Source: Pandoraea thiooxydans (GTDB taxonomy: Bacteria; Pseudomonadota; Gammaproteobacteria; Burkholderiales; Burkholderiaceae). Taken from it: 64,000 nucleotides of DNA. Position 1 is the first letter of the stretch. Each line of letters starts with the position of its first letter. The notes under the pieces are model-generated. The model was not told where the DNA came from, searched no databases, and saw only the letters and a program-made list of their open reading frames with translations. This document shows, one piece after another, positions 46,191 through 57,547 of this stretch. The stretch lies in contig NZ_CP014839.1 of the NCBI RefSeq assembly GCF_001931675.1, positions 2,170,001 through 2,234,000 of the forward strand, in the 5' to 3' direction. The position numbers were made by a program, and so were the translations under genes.

Positions 46191-47042
46191 ATGAGCTCCT
46201 CCGACCTGCCTGCCGTGACCGATCGCCCGCCCCGCCCTGTCTTTTTGGTATCGGACGGCACCGGCATCACGGCTGAAACCTTTGCACATTCCATTCTCAC
46301 GCAGTTCGAAATGCGCTTTCGCCTGATCCGGCTGCCATTTGTGGACTCGGTCGACAAGGCCTATGAGGCGGCCAGCCGAATCAACGAGGTGGAGCGTGTC
46401 GAGGGGGTACGCCCAATCGTCTTCACCACGCTGGTCAACAGCAAAGCCAATGCGATCGTCACGCGCACGCGCGGCCTGGTGCTCGATATGTTTCAGAAAT
46501 TCATCGAACCGCTGGAGCACGAGCTGGAGCTGAAGTCGACGCACGCGATCGGACGCTTTCACCAGAACGCGGATAGCGACGCCTATAAGAACCGTATCGA
46601 AGCGATCAATTTTTCGCTGGCTCATGATGACGGCCAGTCCGACAAGAATCTCGAGAGCGCCGACGTCATTCTGGTGGGTGTGTCGCGCAGCGGCAAAACG
46701 CCGACCAGCCTCTATCTGGCACTGCAATATGGCGTCAAGGCAGCGAATTATCCGCTGATCCCGGACGACTTCGAGCGCGGGCGCCTGCCGTCGACGCTGA
46801 CCCACTTCAAACACAAGCTGTTCGGCCTGTCGATCAATCCGACGCGGCTCTCCGAAATCCGCAACGAGCGTCGCCCGGGCAGCAAATATGCGTCGATCGA
46901 GAACTGTCGCTATGAAGTGAACGAGGCCGAGGCGATGATGCGGCGCGAAGGTATCAAGTGGCTGTCGTCCACGCACAAGTCGATCGAGGAAATCGCCACG
47001 ACGATCCTGCAGGAAGTACGCCTGGAGCGCGACGGCTACTGA
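46191..47042 (+). CDS. ppsR: PEP synthase regulatory protein (bifunctional kinase/pyrophosphorylase, DUF299)
   Basis: The product switches PEP synthase off by ADP-dependent phosphorylation of a threonine near the catalytic histidine, and on by phosphate-dependent removal. The 283-residue protein shows the family start [13 protein letters not shown], the P-loop [11 protein letters not shown] near 165, and [16 protein letters not shown]. The ATG at 46191 places the domain start correctly. An open stretch upstream runs through the divergent promoter region and is not taken as coding. The target enzyme PpsA is encoded divergently. Confidence 0.95.
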   Translation: MSSSDLPAVTDRPPRPVFLVSDGTGITAETFAHSILTQFEMRFRLIRLPFVDSVDKAYEAASRINEVERVEGVRPIVFTTLVNSKANAIVTRTRGLVLDMFQKFIEPLEHELELKSTHAIGRFHQNADSDAYKNRIEAINFSLAHDDGQSDKNLESADVILVGVSRSGKTPTSLYLALQYGVKAANYPLIPDDFERGRLPSTLTHFKHKLFGLSINPTRLSEIRNERRPGSKYASIENCRYEVNEAEAMMRREGIKWLSSTHKSIEEIATTILQEVRLERDGY

Positions 47043-47070
47043 GCCGGCATGCGGCCGGCCTGTCAGCCTA

Positions 47071-47853
47071 TCAGGGACGGCTGCGCTGGCGAACCGCCTC
47101 GAACAGGCACACAGCCGCGCTGGCCGCCACATTGAGCGACTCCATGCCGCCTGGTTGCGGAATTTTGACCGGGTGGGTCACGACGCTCATCCAGGCTTCG
47201 GAGACGCCCGCCCCCTCATTACCGAAAACCCATGCGACCGGTTGCGTCAGATCCTGTTGATAGATGGTCTGGTCGGCGTGGGAAGTCGTTGCCAGAATTT
47301 GCCCCGATAGTCGCGGGGCCAGCCCTTCGAATGTGCAGTGCTCGACGATATTGAGCAGGAATTGCGCCCCCATGCCGGCCCGCAATACCTTGGCCGACCA
47401 GCAAAAGGCGGTCCCCGCGGTGCAGTAGACGTCCGGAATACCGGCCGCGGCCGCGCTGCGCAGAATCGAACCGACGTTACCGGCGTCCTGCACGGCGTCG
47501 AGAATCACGCAGTCCGTGGATTGATGCTCCGGTAACCGGCCCGTTGGCACCGTTACCACGAATAGTAGGTCGATGCCGTTGACGACGGTGCTCAGGCCGT
47601 GAAACAGCGCCTCGGGCAGGCAGACCAGGCGCTCGCTGTCGACCCGCGCGAGCACGTCCTGCACGCCAGCGTTGTCCAGCGCAGACTCCGACACCACGCA
47701 GTGCAGCGGCTGGCCGCAGGCACCCAGATAGGCATCGGCCAGATGGATGCCTTCGAGCAGCGCATTGCCGGCCCGGCGCCGCTGCTGGCTGGAGTGCGCC
47801 AACTGCTTCAGGTGCTTGAAAAACGCGTTGTCTTTGGAAGTGATGTGCTTCAT
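47071..47853 (-). CDS. TrmH/SpoU-family RNA 2'-O-methyltransferase
   Basis: A 260-residue SPOUT methyltransferase. The N-terminal substrate-binding domain (about 1-105) is followed by the knotted catalytic domain with motif 1 DAVQDAGNVGSILRSAAAAG, motif 2 WVFGNEGAGVS and motif 3 IPQPGGMESLNVAASAAV. These identify the SpoU group that methylates 23S rRNA or tRNA; the exact nucleotide is not readable. It is the last gene of the long lpx operon, 9 nt after rnhB, and converges with ppsR. Confidence 0.92.
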   Translation of the reverse strand: MKHITSKDNAFFKHLKQLAHSSQQRRRAGNALLEGIHLADAYLGACGQPLHCVVSESALDNAGVQDVLARVDSERLVCLPEALFHGLSTVVNGIDLLFVVTVPTGRLPEHQSTDCVILDAVQDAGNVGSILRSAAAAGIPDVYCTAGTAFCWSAKVLRAGMGAQFLLNIVEHCTFEGLAPRLSGQILATTSHADQTIYQQDLTQPVAWVFGNEGAGVSEAWMSVVTHPVKIPQPGGMESLNVAASAAVCLFEAVRQRSRP

Positions 47854-47862
47854 GCCGAGCTC

Positions 47863-48489
47863 TTAAGCGTTGGTCGCCGCCAATACGTCACGCACCGGGG
47901 CAAAGGATCGCCGATGATGAGGGGTCGCACCGAATTCACGCAACGCGGCCAGATGCTGCGGCGTCGGATAGCCACTATGGACATCGAAGCCATACTGCGG
48001 GTAGCTTGCGTGCAGCGTGCACAGCATCCGATCACGCGATACCTTGGCCAGAATCGACGCGGCGGAAATCGCGGCGACTTTGTCATCGCCCTTGACAATG
48101 GCCTCGGCTCGCATCGGCAGGATCGGGCAGCGGTTGCCGTCGATCAGGGCCAATGTCGGCTGCGGCTGCAATCCGCCGACTGCACGCTGCATCGCCAGCA
48201 TGGTTGCATGCAAAATATTCAGGCGATCGATTTCCTCGACGTCGGCCTGCGCGATATGCCATGCCAAAGCCCGTTCCTGGATTTGCTCGTAAAGCACCTC
48301 ACGCCGCTTTGCCGTGAGTTTTTTGGAGTCGGCCAAGCCGTCGATCGGCCGAGCCGGATCGAGGATTACCGCAGCGGCGACCACCGGCCCGGCAAGCGGG
48401 CCGCGCCCAGCCTCGTCGACACCACACGCGAGATCGTCGGGAGCGTCGAACGCAAGAGCGATTTGCGAAGTATTGTGCCGGCGGCTCAT
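47863..48489 (-). CDS. rnhB: Ribonuclease HII
   Basis: The product cuts RNA in RNA-DNA hybrids and single ribonucleotides in DNA. The 208-residue protein shows [14 protein letters not shown] with the first two catalytic acids, ALIDGN with the third, and [18 protein letters not shown] with the fourth region. Its start overlaps the lpxB stop as ATGA, the usual proteobacterial lpxB-rnhB coupling. Confidence 0.97.
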   Translation of the reverse strand: MSRRHNTSQIALAFDAPDDLACGVDEAGRGPLAGPVVAAAVILDPARPIDGLADSKKLTAKRREVLYEQIQERALAWHIAQADVEEIDRLNILHATMLAMQRAVGGLQPQPTLALIDGNRCPILPMRAEAIVKGDDKVAAISAASILAKVSRDRMLCTLHASYPQYGFDVHSGYPTPQHLAALREFGATPHHRRSFAPVRDVLAATNA

Positions 48490-49655
48490 CTTACGCTCGT
48501 GGCGGATGGCAGCATCCCGACGATCACGTCGGCCGCGCGCGCGGCGGCATCCCGCTTGAGCGTGACGTGCATTTCGGTAAACAAATCGGCCAGGGCGCGT
48601 CGATTACCATCGTCGTTCAGCTGCGAGAGTGTTGCCTCGGCGAGCGCCTCCGGCGTGGCTGCCTCCTGCAGCAGTTCGGGCACGACGAAGCGTCCGGCAA
48701 GCACATTCGGCAAGCCGACGTAGGGCAAGTACCCCATTCGCTTCATCAGTTGCGCGGTAAGCCAGGGCACCTTGTAGGAAATGACCATCGGCTTTTTGTA
48801 TAGCGCCGCTTCCAGGGTTGCCGTGCCGCTTGCCAGCAGCACGGCATCCCCGGCTTCGAGGGCGTCGTGGGAAGCGCCCTCGGTGATTGTCAGGGCGAGA
48901 TCCGGATAGGCGGCAACCAGCGGCCGCAGCTGCTCGCGCAATGCCTCCGACGCAGCGGGCAAGACGAACCTCAACCCTGGCTGACGCGCCTGCATCAGTG
49001 CCATCGCAGCGAGAAAGGCCGGTGCGAGCAACGCAATTTCCGCTCGACGGCTGCCGGGCAACACAGCGACGATCTGCCCTCCCTCAGGAAGTCCGAGACG
49101 TCGGCGCGCGGCAGCCGGATCGGGGTGCATTGGAATGACGTCCGCCAACGGATGTCCGACGAAGGTCGCGGCAACGCCTGCGCGATGATAAATTTCCGGC
49201 TCGAACGGAAACAGGCACAGCATATGGTCGACGGCGCGTCGAATCTTCTTTATCTTGCCGCCGCGCCATGCCCAAATCGACGGGCTGACGAAATGCGCGA
49301 CGGGCACGCCGGCCGAGCGTAAGGTTTCCTCGACCGAAAAATTGAAATCGGGCGCATCGATGCCGATAAAAATATCCGGCGGCGTAGCGAGCAGACTGCG
49401 TCTCAGATCACGGCGAATTGCCAGGATGTCTCGCAGATTGTGCAGAACTTCGACGTAGCCACGCACGGCCAGCTTGTCGATCGTCCAATTTGCGCGAAAA
49501 CCAGCCGCGCTCATTTTGGGGCCGCCAATGCCGAAATAGCTGGTATCGGCAGGCAGCCGCGCCGACAAGGACGACAGCAAGGCGCCGCCCAACAGATCGC
49601 CAGAGGGCTCTCCGGCGGCCATTGCCAGGCGTAGGCCCCCCGATGGATTGGTCAT
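48486..49655 (-). CDS. lpxB: Lipid A disaccharide synthase
   Basis: A GT19 glycosyltransferase that joins UDP-2,3-diacylglucosamine and lipid X to the lipid A disaccharide at the inner membrane. The 389-residue protein begins [17 protein letters not shown], the family hallmark, and has VDAPDFNF-type [29 protein letters not shown] and [10 protein letters not shown]. It follows lpxA by 15 nt. Confidence 0.97.
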   Translation of the reverse strand: MTNPSGGLRLAMAAGEPSGDLLGGALLSSLSARLPADTSYFGIGGPKMSAAGFRANWTIDKLAVRGYVEVLHNLRDILAIRRDLRRSLLATPPDIFIGIDAPDFNFSVEETLRSAGVPVAHFVSPSIWAWRGGKIKKIRRAVDHMLCLFPFEPEIYHRAGVAATFVGHPLADVIPMHPDPAAARRRLGLPEGGQIVAVLPGSRRAEIALLAPAFLAAMALMQARQPGLRFVLPAASEALREQLRPLVAAYPDLALTITEGASHDALEAGDAVLLASGTATLEAALYKKPMVISYKVPWLTAQLMKRMGYLPYVGLPNVLAGRFVVPELLQEAATPEALAEATLSQLNDDGNRRALADLFTEMHVTLKRDAAARAADVIVGMLPSATSVR

Positions 49656-49670
49656 CGTGCGGCCTGGAGG

Positions 49671-50462
49671 TCAGCGAATAATGCCGCGTGTGGCCGTATT
49701 CAGGAAATCGAGCCAACTGCGCAGGGCGTCGGCCACGGCCCCGGTCTCAGCGGCTGTCAACGCGGAAATCTGCGATTTGGCCTCTTCGAGTGTCAAGCCG
49801 CTCTTGTAGACGAGTTTGTACGCGTTGCGCAGCGCGGCGATGGTCTCGGGCGCAAACCCTCGACGCCGCAGGCCTTCGACGTTGATGCCATGCGGCACGG
49901 CCTTGTCGCCCGCAGCGATCACGAAAGGCGGGATATCCTGCACGAGCGCGGAAGCACCCCCGAGCATCGCGTGCGCGCCGATGCGCACGAACTGGTGCAC
50001 CCCTGCCATGCCACCCAGAATGGCCCAGTCACCGACATGCACGTGCCCCGCAATCTGGGCATTGCTCGAGAACACGGTATTGTTGCCGACCTGGCAATCG
50101 TGCGCGATATGCACGTAAGCCATGATCCAGTTATCGTCGCCGATACGGGTGACGCCGACATCCTGCGCGGTGCCCGTATGAATCGTAGTGAATTCGCGGA
50201 TCGTGTTGCGGTCGCCGATCTCCAGGCGAGTGGGCTCACCCCGATATTTCATATCCTGCGGCATGCCGCCGACCGAGGCAAAGTGGCCGATGCGGTTGTC
50301 TTTGCCAAGCGTGGTATGTCCTTCGACCACGCTGTGAGAACCGATTTGAGTACCGCTGCCCAGCGTCACATCAGGGCCAATGACCGCATAAGGACCGATC
50401 GAGACGTCATCTGCCAGGTTCGCCTTCGGATCGACAATCGCGGTGGAGTGGATATTCGCCAT
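49671..50462 (-). CDS. lpxA: UDP-N-acetylglucosamine acyltransferase
   Basis: The product adds the first 3-hydroxyacyl chain to UDP-GlcNAc in lipid A synthesis. The 263-residue protein is a left-handed beta-helix of hexapeptide repeats ([20 protein letters not shown] onward), with the catalytic histidine region [21 protein letters not shown] and the C-terminal helical domain [15 protein letters not shown]. It lies 16 nt after fabZ, with which it shares the hydroxyacyl-ACP pool. Confidence 0.97.
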   Translation of the reverse strand: MANIHSTAIVDPKANLADDVSIGPYAVIGPDVTLGSGTQIGSHSVVEGHTTLGKDNRIGHFASVGGMPQDMKYRGEPTRLEIGDRNTIREFTTIHTGTAQDVGVTRIGDDNWIMAYVHIAHDCQVGNNTVFSSNAQIAGHVHVGDWAILGGMAGVHQFVRIGAHAMLGGASALVQDIPPFVIAAGDKAVPHGINVEGLRRRGFAPETIAALRNAYKLVYKSGLTLEEAKSQISALTAAETGAVADALRSWLDFLNTATRGIIR

Positions 50463-50478
50463 CTTGTTCCGGTACCCG

Positions 50479-50943
50479 TCAGTTGGCTTCAGGGTTCTTC
50501 TTGATCATGCACATGAACTCGGCTTCCGCGGCAACGACGCCGTCGACCATTGCCCGCCCCTTGAACTTCCAGATGCCGCGCAAAAAGCGCTCGAAGTCGA
50601 CATGGAGCACCATTTGATCGCCCGGCTCAACGGGTCGCTTGAAGCGCGCGCCATCGATGCCGACGAAGTAGTACAGTGAGTCCTCGCCATGCTCGGTATC
50701 TTCGGAGAACGTCAGCAAAGCCGCGGTCTGCGCCAAGGCCTCGATGATCAGCACGCCGGGCATGACAGGCCGCTGCGGGTAGTGACCGGTAAAGAATGGC
50801 TCGTTGATGGTCACGTTCTTGATCGCCGTAATGCTCTTGTGCGGCTCGAGCTCGATGACGCGATCGACCAACAGCATCGGATAGCGGTGCGGCAGCAGCT
50901 TGAGAATCTGGTGAATATCGATTTTGACGGTGTTCTGGTTCAT
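50479..50943 (-). CDS. fabZ: 3-hydroxyacyl-ACP dehydratase
   Basis: A hotdog-fold dehydratase of fatty acid elongation. The 154-residue protein has [14 protein letters not shown] and the active-site His54 and Glu68 in [15 protein letters not shown] and LIIEALAQ. The start overlaps the lpxD stop as ATGA. Its position between lpxD and lpxA is conserved and balances membrane fatty acid against lipid A synthesis. Confidence 0.97.
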   Translation of the reverse strand: MNQNTVKIDIHQILKLLPHRYPMLLVDRVIELEPHKSITAIKNVTINEPFFTGHYPQRPVMPGVLIIEALAQTAALLTFSEDTEHGEDSLYYFVGIDGARFKRPVEPGDQMVLHVDFERFLRGIWKFKGRAMVDGVVAAEAEFMCMIKKNPEAN

Positions 50944-52004
50944 TTGGTGTTCTGCAAATCTTTGACGATGGCCTCGAGTTGTTTGATTCGATCGCGCATC
51001 TTGTCGAGATTGTGCACGATGGCGGCATTTTTATTCCACTCGGCGTGGGGGGTCGCTGCGATGGAGCCGCTGTATATGCCCGGCTTGGAGATCGATTTGG
51101 TGACGCCGGATTTTGCCGTGATCGTCACTCTATCAGCAATCGTGACGTGCCCTGCGATACCCACCGCCCCGCCGATCATGCAGTAGCGGCCGATCGTCGT
51201 GCTGCCGGCGATACCCGCGCAACCCGCGATAACCGTATAAGCGCCCACTCGGACGTTGTGGCCGATCTGTACCTGGTTGTCGATTTTGCAGCCTCGCTCG
51301 ATCACGGTGTCGGCCATCGCGCCGCGGTCGATGCTGGTGCTCGCGCCAATCTCGACATCGTCCTCGAGCACCGCGCGACCAACCTGAGGGATTTTTACCC
51401 ACTCGCCGCCCTGGGCGGAGAAATCAGGAGCGAATCCAAATCCGTCGGCGCCGATCACGACACCGGCATGCAGAATGTTACGTGCGCCGATCACGCTGCC
51501 ATGATAGAGCGTGACATTTGCATAGATCAGCGTGTCGTCGCCGATCACGGTACCGCGCCCGATGAAGCAATTGGCCTGGATGCGCACGCGCTCGCCGATC
51601 CGTACGCCATCTTCGATGACTGTGTTCGGTCCGATGCTCGCACTGGCAGCAATTTGGGCCGACGGATCTATGGTTGCGCTGGCATGCACTCCGGGGACCA
51701 CTGCAGGGGCATTGGAGGCGGCAAGCAATTGCGCGACACGAGCAAAGTAAGCGTAGGGGTTTGCCGCAATAATCCAGTTACGGTCCGAGGGGCGCTCGAC
51801 TTTTTCGAAATCGCCGCGCGCCAAAATCACCACTCCAGCGCGGGACGATGCCACCTGATTCAGATACAGCGGGTTCGACAGAAATGCCAGTTGACTGGCA
51901 TCAGCACGATCCAGCGGCGCCAGCCCCGTGACTGTCGTCCCGCCGTCGCCGATGAGTTCACCACCGAATTTCGCGACCAGATCCGCCAGCGAGAACGACG
52001 TCAT
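50940..52004 (-). CDS. lpxD: UDP-3-O-(3-hydroxyacyl)glucosamine N-acyltransferase
   Basis: The product adds the N-linked acyl chain in the third step of lipid A synthesis. The 354-residue protein has the N-terminal uridine-binding domain ([18 protein letters not shown]), a long hexapeptide-repeat helix, the catalytic histidine in [16 protein letters not shown] and the C-terminal helix. The ATG at 52004 gives MTSFSLADL, the usual start; a longer open frame overlaps skp. Confidence 0.97.
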   Translation of the reverse strand: MTSFSLADLVAKFGGELIGDGGTTVTGLAPLDRADASQLAFLSNPLYLNQVASSRAGVVILARGDFEKVERPSDRNWIIAANPYAYFARVAQLLAASNAPAVVPGVHASATIDPSAQIAASASIGPNTVIEDGVRIGERVRIQANCFIGRGTVIGDDTLIYANVTLYHGSVIGARNILHAGVVIGADGFGFAPDFSAQGGEWVKIPQVGRAVLEDDVEIGASTSIDRGAMADTVIERGCKIDNQVQIGHNVRVGAYTVIAGCAGIAGSTTIGRYCMIGGAVGIAGHVTIADRVTITAKSGVTKSISKPGIYSGSIAATPHAEWNKNAAIVHNLDKMRDRIKQLEAIVKDLQNTK

Positions 52005-52014
52005 CTCAGCAATC

Positions 52015-52569
52015 TCACTTGCTCGGCGCGCTCGCGGCGTTCGGCGACAGTGTGCCGCCATTCATTACGCGCAGTACCTGGTCGGTGATATCGATCCGAG
52101 GACTGACATAAACGGCTTCTTGCACGATAAGATCGTATTTGTCCTTCTCGGCTATCTGCTTGATGACACGGTTCGCCTGATCGAGAATCGACGCCAGCTC
52201 CTCATTGCGGCGCTGATTCAGGTCGTCGCGGAATTCTCGCTGCTTGGTCAGGAACTCGTTATTCAGATCATTCAGCTCGCGCTGACGATTGGCGCGATCG
52301 ATCGGCGACAGCGTCGGGCCATCCTTGTCCAACTTCTCGGACATGGTCTTAAGGCGTTGCGCCATCAGTTGAAGATCGTGATCCCGCTTCGAAAACTCTT
52401 TTTCGAGTTTGGCTTGCGCTACCCTGGCCGGCAAAGAGTCTCGCAGGATGCGGTCGGAGTTCACTGCGGCGATGCGAGCTTCCTGCGCAAACGCGGGAAG
52501 CATGGTGCACGCGAGCAGCACCGCTGCCAATCCGGTAGTCCAATGCTTGCGTATTCTGTTCAATCTCAT
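52015..52569 (-). CDS. skp: Periplasmic chaperone Skp/OmpH family
   Basis: A 184-residue exported chaperone that carries unfolded outer-membrane proteins to the Bam complex. A signal peptide (about 1-28, ending AFA) is followed by [19 protein letters not shown] and two long charged helices (about 55-140) forming the tentacles. It lies between bamA and lpxD, as in most Proteobacteria. Confidence 0.94.
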   Translation of the reverse strand: MRLNRIRKHWTTGLAAVLLACTMLPAFAQEARIAAVNSDRILRDSLPARVAQAKLEKEFSKRDHDLQLMAQRLKTMSEKLDKDGPTLSPIDRANRQRELNDLNNEFLTKQREFRDDLNQRRNEELASILDQANRVIKQIAEKDKYDLIVQEAVYVSPRIDITDQVLRVMNGGTLSPNAASAPSK

Positions 52570-52612
52570 ACCCCTTCAAGAGCGACGCGTCCAGACGCGT
52601 CGCCTATCGCAT

Positions 52613-54919
52613 TTAGAACGATGTCCCAACCTGGAACTGGAATTTCTGATACTGATCCCCGGCTTTGCGAACCAGCGGGAAACCCATGCTGATTTTCAGC
52701 GGGCCGATCGGCGAGATCCACGACAAACCGAAGCCGTAAGAGTAACGCAACTCATTGAGCTTGTAGGGCTGCCCTTCATCGAACACGTTACCGCCGTCCA
52801 GGAAGGTGAACACACGGAGCGTGCGGTCATAGCCGGTGCCGGGCAACGGGAAACTCATTTCGATATTGCCGATCAACTCGGACGCGCCGCCCAGCGGGTC
52901 CCCGTTGGTGTCGTGCGGGCCGAGCGAGCTCGGTGAATAGCCGCGCACCGACCCGATACCGCCAGCATAGTAATTCTTGAAAATCGGGAACGGTTCGCCG
53001 CCGAAACCGTGCCCATACCCGATTTCGCCATTCATCGACAGCGTGTAGCCGCGGGCGATCGGATAGTAGAACTGATGCTGGTAGAACGCACGGAAATACT
53101 TGGTCGTGCCGATGGGCGTGCCGACCTCGATGTTGGCCTGCTGATAATGACCTTCAGTCGGCACCAGCGCGCTGTCGCGGGTATCGCGAGACCATCCGAT
53201 GGTGAACGGATAGTTGTTGCTGACGTAGCCAAATTGATTCGCGTAGTCGATATAGCGTTGCGGCGTGGTTCCGTCGCTGGTCAAATGGAGCTTGGTCTGC
53301 TCGATGCCCAGGCCGAAATAGACAGTGTCATTCTCCGAGAACGGAATACCGAATTTGAGACTGCCGCCAGTGGTATTGATCCGGAAATTACTATTGCTCG
53401 TCAGCAACAGCGGCTGGTACGTACGATAGTAAAGATCGGTGATACGGCTGATGCCGTCGACCGTGAAATAGGGATCGACCTGGGTGACTGTCAAAGTCCG
53501 ATAAGTCTTGCCGGTGTTCACATTCATCGACAAGCTCGTGCCTGAGCCGAACACGTTGTCCTGACTGATACCCGCCGTCAGCACGACCTTGTCGGTCGAC
53601 GAGAAACCCGCCCCGACGTTGATGGTGCCGGTCGGCTTTTCCTTGACCCTGACCGTGATATTGACCTGGTCGGGCGAGCCGGCCACAGGTTGCGTGGTCA
53701 CATCGACATCGGTGAAGTAACCGAGGCGATTGATGCGGTCTTTCGACAGCTTGAGTTTCGCTGCGTCAAACCACGAACTTTCGAGCTGACGCATCTCACG
53801 TCGGATCACGACGTCGCGCGTACGTGAGTTGCCGACAATGTTGATCTTGTTGACGTAGAAGCGACGCCCCGGCTCGACCACCAGCGTGAGTGCGACGGTG
53901 TGCTTTTTGCGGTCGACTTGAGGCTGAGCGCTGACGTTGGCAAACGCAAAACCATAGTTGCCAAGCATGTTCGTGATGGCTTTGGTCGTACCTTGCAGTT
54001 TGGCCGCCGAGAATGTGTCGCCCGCCTTCAGTTGCACCAGTTTTTCGATCGCGTCCCGCTTGCCCAGCATGTCGCCGACCAGCTTGACGCCGGACACCTT
54101 GTACGGCTCGCCTTCGTGCAGATTGAGCGTGAGATACATCGATTGCTTGTCCGGTGTGATCGACACATCGGTGGAATCGATATTGAATTCCAGATAACCG
54201 CGATTCAGGTAAAAGGAGCGGAGCTTTTCCAGGTCGCCGGTCAGCTTTTCCTTCGAATACAGATCGTTCTTCGAATACCAGGAGAACCAGTTGGGTGTTC
54301 CCAGTTCCATCTCAGCGCGCAGGTCGGACGCGGAGAACGCCTTGTTACCCACGAAATTGATCTGGCGGATCTCGGCTTTCGGCCCTTCGGTCACGGAAAA
54401 CTGAATACCCACGCGGTTACTGTCCATCGGCGTGACAGTCGTCTTGACGTCCGCCGCGTAAAAGCCGCGGGTCAGGTATTGCCGCTTGAGCTCCTGTTGC
54501 GCCTTGTCGAGCAAATTGCGATTGAAACTTTGGCCGACCGCCAATCCAATCGCCGACAACGCCTTGGTCAGCACGTCCTTATCGAATTCCTTGATACCCA
54601 GAAAATCGACGGATGCGATCGCCGGGCGCTCGTCCACGTGAATCACCAGTATGTCGCCGGGCGCTTCCTCGACGGTTACGTCACTGAACAACCCTGTCGC
54701 GTAGAGCGCCCGAATTGCTTCAGTGCCTTTCTCGTCGTTGAACAACTCGCCGGTCTTGACCGGCAAATAGGCAAACACGGTGCCCGGTTCGATACGCCGC
54801 AAACCTTCAACCCGGATGTCCTTCACGACGAAGGGTGTCACCGCATGAGCGACCAGTCCGTAAGCAGTCAACACTGCCGTCACCAGGGTTTTCGGAAGAA
54901 GGTGATATTTTTTGGACAA
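52613..54919 (-). CDS. bamA: Outer membrane protein assembly factor BamA
   Basis: The central beta-barrel insertase, 768 residues. A signal peptide (about 1-26) is followed by five POTRA domains (about 27-425; the first begins VKDIRVEGLRRIEPGTVFAYLP). A 16-stranded Omp85 barrel then carries the conserved GSVRGYSPSSLG motif in loop 6 and ends in phenylalanine (QVGTSF). It follows rseP by 68 nt and is followed by its client chaperone gene skp. Confidence 0.98.
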   Translation of the reverse strand: MSKKYHLLPKTLVTAVLTAYGLVAHAVTPFVVKDIRVEGLRRIEPGTVFAYLPVKTGELFNDEKGTEAIRALYATGLFSDVTVEEAPGDILVIHVDERPAIASVDFLGIKEFDKDVLTKALSAIGLAVGQSFNRNLLDKAQQELKRQYLTRGFYAADVKTTVTPMDSNRVGIQFSVTEGPKAEIRQINFVGNKAFSASDLRAEMELGTPNWFSWYSKNDLYSKEKLTGDLEKLRSFYLNRGYLEFNIDSTDVSITPDKQSMYLTLNLHEGEPYKVSGVKLVGDMLGKRDAIEKLVQLKAGDTFSAAKLQGTTKAITNMLGNYGFAFANVSAQPQVDRKKHTVALTLVVEPGRRFYVNKINIVGNSRTRDVVIRREMRQLESSWFDAAKLKLSKDRINRLGYFTDVDVTTQPVAGSPDQVNITVRVKEKPTGTINVGAGFSSTDKVVLTAGISQDNVFGSGTSLSMNVNTGKTYRTLTVTQVDPYFTVDGISRITDLYYRTYQPLLLTSNSNFRINTTGGSLKFGIPFSENDTVYFGLGIEQTKLHLTSDGTTPQRYIDYANQFGYVSNNYPFTIGWSRDTRDSALVPTEGHYQQANIEVGTPIGTTKYFRAFYQHQFYYPIARGYTLSMNGEIGYGHGFGGEPFPIFKNYYAGGIGSVRGYSPSSLGPHDTNGDPLGGASELIGNIEMSFPLPGTGYDRTLRVFTFLDGGNVFDEGQPYKLNELRYSYGFGLSWISPIGPLKISMGFPLVRKAGDQYQKFQFQVGTSF

Positions 54920-54987
54920 CTTGCTTCCCCAAGAAACTATTTAACCGTAATATCGGATTTCCCGCCGCTGGCGGACATGTGACGCCA

Positions 54988-56349
54988 TCAAAAATGCAGC
55001 AATTTTGACAGGTCGTTAGATAGGGCAACGGCGGATAGCAGCACAATGCAAATCAAACCGATCCGCTGCAACACGCCCTGCCACTGCTCGGGAACTGCTC
55101 GACCAGTGATTGCTTCGACCGCATAATATAACAGATAGCCCCCGTCCAAAACCGGAATCGGCAACAGATTCAACACGCCGAGACTGATGCTGACCAGCGC
55201 CAAAAAAGCAATGAAATAGCTGAGTCCCAGGCGCGCCGATTGGCCGGCGTAATCGGCGATGGTGACCGGCCCGCTGAGATTCTTCAAAGACGCTTGCCCG
55301 ACGATCATCTTGCCCAGCATTTGAAACGAGAATCGAGTCACGTCCCAGGTGTGTTGCGCGCCGCGTTCAATGGCTTGCAGCGGACCGTAGCGCACTTCGA
55401 CGGTATGCATCCGATTGACCAGAACAACGCCAATCTTTCCTTCCAGGTTCCCTTTGCTGTCGTGTTGCGCGCGAGGCGTCACGGTCAGGATTTGCGTTTT
55501 CCCATTGCGCAGCACGGTCAACTGAATGGCGCGCCCGGCGTCGGCATGCACGGCTGACACCAGCGCCGCCGCAGAGTACAGTGGCAGCCCGTCGATTTCG
55601 GTCACGCGATCGCCGGCCAGCAAGCCGCCCTGGGCACCGGCGTCATTCGGAATGACAGCACTGACGAAAATTTGCCCGGCAGGTTGCAGGCCGAGCTGTC
55701 GCATGAAGTCGTCATCAGCGCCAATGCGGCTTCCAGCCAGATTGAGTCGGTAATCGCGTCTCGCCTGCTGGCCGGCGGCGACCAAGGTGATGGAACCGTC
55801 AGCGATGATCGGGTCGAGCAGCCGCCAGCGCAGATCATCCCAGGACCGCACCGGCGTGATGCTACCGTCTCGATTGCGGATTCCCACCACGGTCTCGCCG
55901 CCGCCAAGCCCGGCAGATGCCGCGATCGTTCCGGCAGGCGGCGGCGCAAGCTTGGCGGCCGGTTCGAGTACGCCGGCCAGATTCAGGCTCGTGTACAGAA
56001 GAATGGCCAATAGGAAATTAGCGACCGGTCCGGCCAGAACGATCAGGAAACGCTTGCCGACGGATTGCCGGTTGAAGGCGCGGTGCGCCTCGTTGGCTGG
56101 CACCTGCTGAGTCTCGTCGCGCTCATCGAGCATGCGCACGTAGCCGCCAAGCGGCAATGCGCAAACGGCGAATTCCGTCTGGTCAGGCCCATGCCGCCAA
56201 CTGAACAGCCGTTTGCCAAAGCCCACACTGAATCGCAGCACCTTGACACCGCACCGCCGCGCCACCCAGTAATGACCGAACTCGTGAATGACCACGAGCA
56301 CGCCAATGGCAACGGCAAACGCCAGAATCGTGGTGATGAAATCGATCAT
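54988..56349 (-). CDS. rseP: Site-2 intramembrane zinc protease RseP
   Basis: An inner-membrane metalloprotease that cleaves anti-sigma factor RseA-type substrates and signal-peptide remnants. The 453-residue protein has the zinc motif HEFGH at 22-26, two tandem PDZ domains (about 120-300) and the C-terminal LNLLPIPVLDGG motif with the third zinc ligand. It lies 12 nt after dxr in the standard order dxr-rseP-bamA. Confidence 0.97.
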   Translation of the reverse strand: MIDFITTILAFAVAIGVLVVIHEFGHYWVARRCGVKVLRFSVGFGKRLFSWRHGPDQTEFAVCALPLGGYVRMLDERDETQQVPANEAHRAFNRQSVGKRFLIVLAGPVANFLLAILLYTSLNLAGVLEPAAKLAPPPAGTIAASAGLGGGETVVGIRNRDGSITPVRSWDDLRWRLLDPIIADGSITLVAAGQQARRDYRLNLAGSRIGADDDFMRQLGLQPAGQIFVSAVIPNDAGAQGGLLAGDRVTEIDGLPLYSAAALVSAVHADAGRAIQLTVLRNGKTQILTVTPRAQHDSKGNLEGKIGVVLVNRMHTVEVRYGPLQAIERGAQHTWDVTRFSFQMLGKMIVGQASLKNLSGPVTIADYAGQSARLGLSYFIAFLALVSISLGVLNLLPIPVLDGGYLLYYAVEAITGRAVPEQWQGVLQRIGLICIVLLSAVALSNDLSKLLHF

Positions 56350-56361
56350 CTGGGCGTCCGA

Positions 56362-57546
56362 TCACCCCAGGCGCGCGAGCACTTCGCGCGACAGCACGCG
56401 AGCGCGCCGGTCCGCTTCGAGCACGTCGTCGAGCGAAGTGGCCTGGCTCGACGGCATCTGCTTTAGCACGTCCTCGACCAGCGCGGCGATCGCGGTGAAG
56501 CCGATTCGACGGTCGAGAAACGCAGCAACGGCGACTTCATTGGACGCATTCAGAATGGCGCTCGCGGTGCCGCCCAATTCGAGCGCCTCGAACGCCAGGC
56601 GCAGGCAAGGAAAGCGCTGCAAATTCGGACGCTCGAAAGTCAGGCGCGCGACCTCGGCGAGGTCCAGCGGCTTGACGCCCGATTGGATACGCTGCGGATG
56701 AGCGAGCGCGTGCGCGATCGGCGTGCGCATGTCGGGATTGCCCAACTGCGCGAGCATCGAGCCATCCGCGTACGAGACCATCGAATGAATCACACTTTGG
56801 GGATGAATCAGCACCTCGATGCGCGATGCCGGCATGCCGAACAGCCAGTGAGCCTCGATGACTTCCAGCCCCTTGTTCATCATGGTCGCGGAATCGACGG
56901 AAATCTTGCGGCCCATTACCCAATTCGGGTGAGCGCAGGCTTCATCGGGCGTGACATCTGCGAGCGTTGCCAGGTCGCGCTCGCGAAACGGCCCCCCAGA
57001 TGCAGTCAATACCAGTCGCTCGACGCCCGCGCCTGATCGGGACGACGCGCCGGCGGCCAACGGCAAACACTGAAAGATCGCATTGTGCTCGCTGTCCAGC
57101 GGCAGCAATTCGGCGCCGCCATCCGCGACAGCCTGCATGAAAAGCGCCCCCGACATGACCAGCGCTTCCTTGTTGGCCAGCAGGATACGTTTGCCGGTTC
57201 GCGCTGCGGCCAACGTCGGCGGCAGCCCGGCCGCACCGACAATCGCGGCGACCACGGTATCCGCCTCCGGCGCCGCGGCAGCCGCGCACAACGCCTGCGG
57301 CCCATGCGCGACCTCGGTCGCAACACCCTTGGCGCGCAGCCGTCGCTCGAGCTCCGCCGCCTTGTCGGCATCGCCGATGACCGCCAGGGCCGGGCGCAAC
57401 GCACAACATTGCTCGAAGAGCTTGTCGAGATTATGGTGAGCCGTCAGCGCGTGCACGCTGAAACGGTCGGGATGACGCCCCACCACGTCGATCGTGCTTT
57501 CGCCGATCGATCCGGTGGAGCCAAGTATGACGAGGCGTTGTGCCAT
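56362..57546 (-). CDS. dxr: 1-deoxy-D-xylulose 5-phosphate reductoisomerase
   Basis: The product forms MEP in the non-mevalonate isoprenoid pathway that supplies undecaprenyl phosphate. The 394-residue protein has the NADPH motif [24 protein letters not shown], the metal-site region [15 protein letters not shown] and [23 protein letters not shown]. The ATG at 57546 gives [15 protein letters not shown]; upstream in-frame sequence overlaps cdsA. One base separates it from the cdsA stop. Confidence 0.97.
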   Translation of the reverse strand: MAQRLVILGSTGSIGESTIDVVGRHPDRFSVHALTAHHNLDKLFEQCCALRPALAVIGDADKAAELERRLRAKGVATEVAHGPQALCAAAAAPEADTVVAAIVGAAGLPPTLAAARTGKRILLANKEALVMSGALFMQAVADGGAELLPLDSEHNAIFQCLPLAAGASSRSGAGVERLVLTASGGPFRERDLATLADVTPDEACAHPNWVMGRKISVDSATMMNKGLEVIEAHWLFGMPASRIEVLIHPQSVIHSMVSYADGSMLAQLGNPDMRTPIAHALAHPQRIQSGVKPLDLAEVARLTFERPNLQRFPCLRLAFEALELGGTASAILNASNEVAVAAFLDRRIGFTAIAALVEDVLKQMPSSQATSLDDVLEADRRARVLSREVLARLG

Positions 57547-57547
57547 A